From NCBI GenBank assembly GCA_017443805.1, contig JAFSXY010000115.1:1-35747 (forward strand): 35,747 nucleotides of DNA, written 5' to 3'. The position numbers and the translations under genes are program-made. The stretch comes from Clostridia bacterium (GTDB taxonomy: Bacteria > Bacillota > Clostridia > Oscillospirales > Acutalibacteraceae). The notes beneath the pieces are model-generated. The model was given only the letters and a program-made list of their open reading frames with translations. It did no database searches and was not told the origin of the DNA. This document shows positions 31,724 through 35,747 of this stretch, piece after piece. How positions within the stretch are numbered: the stretch's first letter is position 1; each line of letters begins with the position of its first letter.

Positions 31724-33418
31724 ATGGATCTTTCACAACCGTATCCGGAAATGCCCGGGCACACGCCCGGCAAAAAAGAAAAAACCGATCTTTATAAAAT
31801 GGAAAAAGCCGATTACCGTATCTGCATCGGTCTGGCCGTTCTGACCGTATTCGGCGTGATCGCAGGCATATGGGGCGGCTTCCGTTTGGGCTTTACCCTT
31901 GCGTACGGTCTGTTTTTGCTCGCGGTCAGCCTGTATCTGGGCAGAAAAGGACAAAAACCGGGCGTCTTCGGCGCAGGATGCGGCGTGCTTGCCCTGTTGA
32001 TGGCGCCGGTGTTCATAACGACCTCAAACACGGTGATCCGCTGTTTTTGCGTGATCGGAGGGGCGGTACTGTCCGCCGTATGGTTTGCTTCTCTCTGCGG
32101 CAGACGCCCGGACACGGAGGATTTCGGCCTGATCCGTTTGCTGTTTACCGTTTTTTTTGACAGCACAAAAAATATGCCGCGCAGCGCGGCTTCCGTTTTC
32201 TCCGGCGGAACGCGCGCAAAAAGCGTTTCAAAAATCCTGTTGGGCGTGCTTTGCGCCGTTCCGGTGCTGAGCGTCGTCATACCGCTGCTGATCCGTTCCG
32301 ACGCGGCCTTTGAAGGTATGGTGAGCGCATTGTTTTCAAACATTGCGACTTTAGCGGCGCAGCTGCTGATCAGCGCTGCGCTCATACCGTTTGTGACCGC
32401 CTTTGCGCTCTCACTGAAAAAAGAAACGCCTGCCCGGCAGGCAGTCAGGACCGGCAAGGGGCTTGACACAGCCTTTCTGACAACGTTTACGTCGGTTCTG
32501 TGCGCGGCCTATATCTGTTATCTCTGCAGTCAGCTTGCTTACTTTTTCGACGCGTTCCGGGGATTTCTGCCGGAGGGCTATGAAAACGCCTACGCGGATT
32601 ACGCGCGCCGCGGCTTTTTTGAACTGTGCGCCGTGGCGGGCATCAACCTTGCGGTCATGCTTTTCGCGGTATTTTGTTCAAGAAAAAAAGAGGGAAAGCC
32701 GCCGGTCGCCCTGCGCATTCCCTCCACGTTTATCGGATTGTTCACTCTGGTGCTGATTGGTACGGCGCTTGCCAAAATGCGGCTGTATATCAGCACTTTC
32801 GGACTGACCGTGCTGCGTCTGGGCACCAGCGCTTTCATGGTGTTTCTGGCCGTTGTCTTTATAGCGCTGCTAATGCGGATTTACCTGAAAAGGATCAGGG
32901 TGTTCCAGACGGCGGTCATTGCCGCGGCGCTTACGGTACTGATCCTCGGACTGGGCAATATCAACGGCTTTGTCGCGAAATACAATTATGAAGCATATAT
33001 TTCCGGACAGCTGCGCGAAATCGATACCTATTATCTGCGGTCGCTCGGGCCGGAAGGGGTTCCCTATATCCTGCGCCTGTGCGAGGACGAGACCGTACCG
33101 GTCGGTATCCGCCGGGAAGCCGCACAAAACGCTTACTACCTGTACACGGATCTGTATGAAAGCGAATTCGATTATCTGGAACCGGACGGCGAAAACATGT
33201 CCGTTATTTATGTATTCGGAGATCCCTTTACCCGAATCTATGCAAAACCGTCACACTTCAGCCTTCCGCTGCGGATCGCCTATGCGGATACGCAAGCGTT
33301 TCTCGCCAGACATCCCGATTTCCCGGAAAAACAGGGGCTGCTGCTTGCAAAAGACAGCGCCCGCTGTTATTTTGAACCGGAGGAGCCCACGACAGCCGCG
33401 CCGCAGACAAACGATTAA
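31724..33418 (+). CDS. DUF4173/DUF4153-like polytopic membrane protein
   Basis: 564 residues from the ATG at 31724, preceded by the strong ribosome site AAGGAGGT (31708-31715). After a 30-residue polar N-terminus come about ten to twelve hydrophobic helices, starting ICIGLAVLTVFGVIAGIW. A polar loop holds FFDSTKNMPRSAAS. The last 160 residues form an extracytoplasmic or cytoplasmic soluble domain with IDTYYLRSLGPEGVPYILRL and a Pro/Thr end. The pattern (SDAAFEGMVSALFS, FDAFRGFLPEGYENAYADYARRGFFEL read in parts) is that of the DUF4173 family, of unknown function. Its TAA overlaps the stop of the convergent acyl-CoA ligase gene. Confidence 0.75.
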   Translation: MDLSQPYPEMPGHTPGKKEKTDLYKMEKADYRICIGLAVLTVFGVIAGIWGGFRLGFTLAYGLFLLAVSLYLGRKGQKPGVFGAGCGVLALLMAPVFITTSNTVIRCFCVIGGAVLSAVWFASLCGRRPDTEDFGLIRLLFTVFFDSTKNMPRSAASVFSGGTRAKSVSKILLGVLCAVPVLSVVIPLLIRSDAAFEGMVSALFSNIATLAAQLLISAALIPFVTAFALSLKKETPARQAVRTGKGLDTAFLTTFTSVLCAAYICYLCSQLAYFFDAFRGFLPEGYENAYADYARRGFFELCAVAGINLAVMLFAVFCSRKKEGKPPVALRIPSTFIGLFTLVLIGTALAKMRLYISTFGLTVLRLGTSAFMVFLAVVFIALLMRIYLKRIRVFQTAVIAAALTVLILGLGNINGFVAKYNYEAYISGQLREIDTYYLRSLGPEGVPYILRLCEDETVPVGIRREAAQNAYYLYTDLYESEFDYLEPDGENMSVIYVFGDPFTRIYAKPSHFSLPLRIAYADTQAFLARHPDFPEKQGLLLAKDSARCYFEPEEPTTAAPQTND

Positions 33419-35097
33419 AACTCGCCCTTCTCCAGCTTGATATAGTCGATCTTCTCAAGCGGCGTATGCGGCAGGGAATTCATAAATACGATCTCCCGCG
33501 GTACGGAGAACTTGGAAAGCTTCTCGGAGCAGAGCTTTGTCATTTCCTCGCGGTACTTCTCCTGATCGCCGGGCGTTTTGAGCGTGACGAACAGTCTGAC
33601 GATGGGCTTGCCCTCCGCATTCTTTGCGCCGACGGCACAGGATTCACGCACATAGGGCAGCGAGTCCATCAGGTTCTCGATATCCACCGGATACACGTTA
33701 TAGCCGGAAATAATGATCACGCGCTTTTTCCGGCCGGAGAAATAGTAGAACCCGTCCTCGTCTTTGTAGCCCAGATCGCCGGAACGCACCCACGCAACGC
33801 CGTCTGCATCGTAGTACAAGCCCTCGTCCGGCTTACCGTCCGGCGTCAGATAGCCGCTCATGATCGTGGGGCCGGCGATACAGATCTCGCCGATCTCACC
33901 CACAGGCAGCTCTTTGCAGTTGTCGTCCCAGATCGCCATGCGGACGTTCTCCAGCGGCTTGCCGACGGTACCTTCTTTATATACCCAGTTGGTATTGGCG
34001 CAGCACACGGAGCCGACCTCCGTCAAACCGTAGCCCTGACGCAGCCGGGCGGAGGTGCCGTTTTTATCCAGCATCTCGTTAAACTCGTCCAGGAAATAGG
34101 AAGAACAGTCGTCGCCGCCCACGAACATCATGCGCGTATTTTTCAGATGCGGCCCGTCGAACCCCTTGGTATGATACAGTTTTTTGAACATATTGGGAAT
34201 GCCGATGATGCCCGAGATGCGGTTTTCCTTATAAAGCCGCACGGTACGCTTGGCGTTGAATTGCATCATGGGGATCATTCTTGCCGCATTGCACATGGGC
34301 ATATGCATGGAAACAACCAGCCCGAAGGCATGGAAAAACGGAAGAATGATGATAATGCCTTCGTCGCCGGGATCAATGATGTGATCCACGCCGCCGAGCG
34401 CCCACACGTTTTCGTTGATCGCCCGGCTGGATAATTTGATGGTACGGCTTTTACCCGTGGTGCCGCCGCCGTTCAGGTAGACGGCGATATCCTCGCCGTT
34501 GCCGGTGAGACCGGGAACGGATTTTCCTTTATAGATCTGCGTAATGGAGGTATACTCGATCACCTCGCGGAACTTGGGGTACAGCCCCGTCACAATTCTT
34601 TCACCCATTCGCGTCAGCCGTTTTTTCAGCTTGGACGCATAATCCGAATTCCGGCACATGATCACGGACAGGCCCAGATCATTGATGGTCTGCACGTGTT
34701 TTTTTGCCAGCAGGTCCATGATCATCACGCCCTTGGAGCCGGACTCCAACACGCTTTCACGGAGCACCTCCGGCGGCAGCAGCGGATGCACGAAATTGAT
34801 GATGACGCCGATCTTGTTCAGTGCGTAGAACATCACGATGCTTTCCACGTTGGTCGGCGTAAATACGGTAAACACGTCGCCGCGTTTATAATGTTTTATC
34901 TCGGAAAAATAAAAAGCGATCGCGTTGACGTCTTCCAGAAATTCCCGCCGTGTCCCACGGTACCCCATATGCTGGAAAGCGTCGTACTCCCCGTACTGCG
35001 TGGTCGCCTTGATGTAAAATTCATAACAGTTCATGTCGCCCGCCTGCGGCATATAGTTGATCGGCTGGCTGGCGTTGGAAATTTTTTGATCTCCCAT
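33415..35097 (-). CDS. AMP-binding acyl-CoA synthetase / ligase
   Basis: 560 residues of the ANL superfamily, which activates a carboxylate as acyl-AMP and then forms a thioester. The P-loop is LNGGGTTGKSRTI (SGTTGxPK-like, but with SR where PK is usual), then the A5-type QGYGLTE, the A7 motif VRSGDLGYKDEDGF and the hinge SGRKKRVIIISGYNVYP. The final LPHTPLEKIDY keeps the catalytic Lys although the preceding Gly is Glu. The substrate is unknown; a medium- or long-chain fatty acid is most likely. ATG preceded by AAAGGGG. Shares the 304-bp upstream region with the hydrogenase-maturation operon but is transcribed away from it. Confidence 0.88.
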   Translation of the reverse strand: MGDQKISNASQPINYMPQAGDMNCYEFYIKATTQYGEYDAFQHMGYRGTRREFLEDVNAIAFYFSEIKHYKRGDVFTVFTPTNVESIVMFYALNKIGVIINFVHPLLPPEVLRESVLESGSKGVMIMDLLAKKHVQTINDLGLSVIMCRNSDYASKLKKRLTRMGERIVTGLYPKFREVIEYTSITQIYKGKSVPGLTGNGEDIAVYLNGGGTTGKSRTIKLSSRAINENVWALGGVDHIIDPGDEGIIIILPFFHAFGLVVSMHMPMCNAARMIPMMQFNAKRTVRLYKENRISGIIGIPNMFKKLYHTKGFDGPHLKNTRMMFVGGDDCSSYFLDEFNEMLDKNGTSARLRQGYGLTEVGSVCCANTNWVYKEGTVGKPLENVRMAIWDDNCKELPVGEIGEICIAGPTIMSGYLTPDGKPDEGLYYDADGVAWVRSGDLGYKDEDGFYYFSGRKKRVIIISGYNVYPVDIENLMDSLPYVRESCAVGAKNAEGKPIVRLFVTLKTPGDQEKYREEMTKLCSEKLSKFSVPREIVFMNSLPHTPLEKIDYIKLEKGEF

Positions 35098-35148
35098 TTT
35101 CTTTTCCCCTTTTTTCTCTTCTCATTATCTGTATAGGTCCTTGGCGAC

Positions 35149-35177
35149 AGTATACATATTTTAGCGCTGAAAATCAA
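35149..35177 (-). promoter_or_regulatory. Sigma-A promoter of acyl-CoA ligase
   Basis: Minus strand: TTGATT (35172-35177), 17-bp spacer, TATACT (35149-35154), about 45 bases before the ATG. Confidence 0.7.
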
Positions 35178-35233
35178 TATCAAACACGTATCTTCTTCAT
35201 AATTGTGTTAGATAATGGATATCAGACGGATAC

Positions 35234-35247
35234 ACAACATGTGTTGT
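35234..35247. promoter_or_regulatory. Inverted repeat ACAACA-TG-TGTTGT
   Basis: Perfect 6-bp arms with a 2-bp spacer, 16 bp upstream of the hyd -35, followed by T5. An operator is more likely than a terminator since the loop would be too small. The arm order is the reverse of a Rex box. Confidence 0.4.
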
Positions 35248-35263
35248 TTTTCTAAAAAACGTC

Positions 35264-35292
35264 TTGCAAAAAATGAAAGTTTGTGTTAAGCT
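35264..35292 (+). promoter_or_regulatory. Probable promoter of the hydrogenase-maturation operon
   Basis: TTGCAA (35264-35269), 17-bp spacer, extended TGT then TAAGCT (35287-35292). It is a moderate match; the transcript would start near 35299. Confidence 0.45.
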
Positions 35293-35298
35293 GAACAA

Positions 35299-35381
35299 GA
35301 GCCTGACATAAAGTGGAAACTGCTTGAAAGGCACGGCTAAAAAAACATGCGCCGCGCCCCTGCCGGGCGCGGTTATTTTTT
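35299..35381 (+). promoter_or_regulatory. Possible transcription attenuator / riboswitch-like leader
   Basis: A terminator hairpin CCGCGCCC (35352-35359) with GGGCGCGG (35365-35372) is followed by TTATTTTTT, before the first gene. Upstream, GGCACGGC (35330-35337) can pair with GCCGCGCC (35351-35358) at seven of eight positions, competing with the terminator stem. The same bases can instead pair with AGCC (35300-35303) and TGCT (35321-35324). This gives two exclusive folds, one terminating and one not. I do not recognise the leader as a known Rfam class. Confidence 0.5.
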
Positions 35382-35401
35382 CATTCAAAGGAGAGAAAAA
35401 C

Positions 35402-35647
35402 ATGGAAACAAAGGTTGCAGTAATGAGCATCATCGTGGAAAGCGGCAAGACCGTAGACGAATTAAACGCAGTGCTGCACGCATACAGCGAGTATATCATC
35501 GGCCGGATGGGTCTGCCTTATAAAGAAAAAGGCATCAACATCATCAGCATTGCGCTGGACGCGCCGCAGAACACGATCTCCGCACTGGCGGGCAAGCTGG
35601 GAAATCTTCCCGGCATCAGCGTTAAAACCGCCATTGCAAGCATTTAA
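35402..35647 (+). CDS. TM1266 family [FeFe]-hydrogenase-associated putative regulator
   Basis: 81 residues from the ATG at 35402 (AAAGGAGAG upstream). The sequence TKVAVMSIIVE, HAYSEYIIGRMGLPYKEKGINIISIALDAP and LAGKLGNLPGISVKTAI (in parts) fits the small ferredoxin-like/ACT-type TM1266 family that is found beside hydE, hydG and hydF. It has no DNA-binding domain; a ligand-sensing or nickel-responsive NikR-C-like role is suggested by family knowledge only. It is followed three bases later by the next ATG, so it is co-transcribed with the hyd maturase. Confidence 0.85.
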   Translation: METKVAVMSIIVESGKTVDELNAVLHAYSEYIIGRMGLPYKEKGINIISIALDAPQNTISALAGKLGNLPGISVKTAIASI

Positions 35648-35650
35648 CCG

Positions 35651-35747
35651 ATGACAAACGAAACAGCCGGCGTGATCCGTGCGCTTGCGGACGGCGAACG
35701 CCTGACGGCGCAGGCTTTTTGCTTTCTGCTGGACAACGCCGACGCAG
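35651..35747 (+). CDS. Probable [FeFe]-hydrogenase maturase HydE, 3' truncated by window edge
   Basis: Only 32 codons are visible: MTNETAGVIRALADGERLT then AQAFCFLLDNADA. The helical region with LT followed by a Leu-rich segment resembles the N-terminal cap of HydE, the radical-SAM maturase of the H-cluster. The cysteine motif CxxxCxxC would lie beyond the window. The position directly after a TM1266 gene is typical of hydE, so the name rests on context as well as sequence. Confidence 0.55.
   Translation, partial: MTNETAGVIRALADGERLTAQAFCFLLDNADA

Larger units (their letters stand above)
35098..35401. other. Divergent regulatory region between acyl-CoA ligase and hyd operon
   Basis: This 304-bp gap holds, from left to right, the ligase promoter (35149-35177), an inverted repeat at 35234-35247, the likely hyd promoter (35264-35292), and the structured leader with terminator (35299-35381). 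No further coding sequence is evident. Confidence 0.8.

Noticed and set aside
35234..35247. Rex-binding site
   Set aside because: Rex boxes read TTGT...ACAA; here the arms are in the opposite order.
35299..35381. Assignment to a named riboswitch class (SAM, THF, ZTP, Moco, preQ1)
   Set aside because: None of their consensus motifs could be matched; left as an unassigned leader.

Overview
The window looks like a chromosomal segment of an anaerobic, probably spore-forming Clostridia-class Firmicute, with an Oscillospirales-type gut or rumen lineage as my best guess. The reasons are a SpoIIID-type regulator, clear AGGAGG ribosome sites, consensus sigma-A promoters, the nusB-xseAB-ispA-dxs-tlyA-nadK-argR-recN cluster, [FeFe]-hydrogenase maturation genes at the right edge, and secreted proteins combining dockerin-like and Cys-rich repeats. 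No tRNA, rRNA, CRISPR array, transposase or phage gene was seen, so this is mostly stable housekeeping DNA with a few accessory islands.

Layout. 1-2973 (+): 5'-truncated GH106-like glycoside hydrolase, ending at a bidirectional terminator. 3033-5914 (-): class A penicillin-binding protein followed by ruvX. 6062-6370 (+): small BofC-C-terminal-like protein. 6406-15797 (-): a ten-gene operon, nusB, TsaD-like, xseA, xseB, ispA, dxs, tlyA, nadK, argR, recN, with overlaps or very short gaps and a promoter at 15836-15864. 16015-18618 (+): esterase, pyridoxamine kinase and HAD phosphatase in overlapping frames. 18659-18940 (-): spoIIID with a plausible sigma-E promoter. 19151-21454 (+): Ldh2-type dehydrogenase and malic enzyme behind a perfect TTGACA-17-TATAAT promoter. 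21662-28667 (-): three paralogous secreted proteins plus a 30-residue membrane peptide. 28687-30405 (-): phosphoglucomutase. 30530-31552 (-): a protein resembling a RecQ helicase that has lost its ATPase motifs. 31724-33418 (+): DUF4173-like membrane protein. 33415-35097 (-): AMP-binding acyl-CoA ligase. 35402-35747 (+): TM1266-family hydrogenase regulator and the start of a likely hydE.

The strongest leads are: (1) the three paralogues at 21662-28578, with an N-terminal dockerin-like pair, 1 to about 18 Cys-rich modules and a shared C-terminal domain I cannot assign; (2) the degenerate RecQ-like protein, divergently paired with a DUF4173-like gene across two 15-bp direct repeats spaced 21 bp; (3) the leader of the hydrogenase-maturation operon, which can form mutually exclusive terminator and antiterminator helices; and (4) the 30-aa membrane peptide whose stop codon overlaps the likely TTG start of a secreted paralogue.

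All calls come from reading the sequence. Family names rest on recognised motifs, not on a database search.
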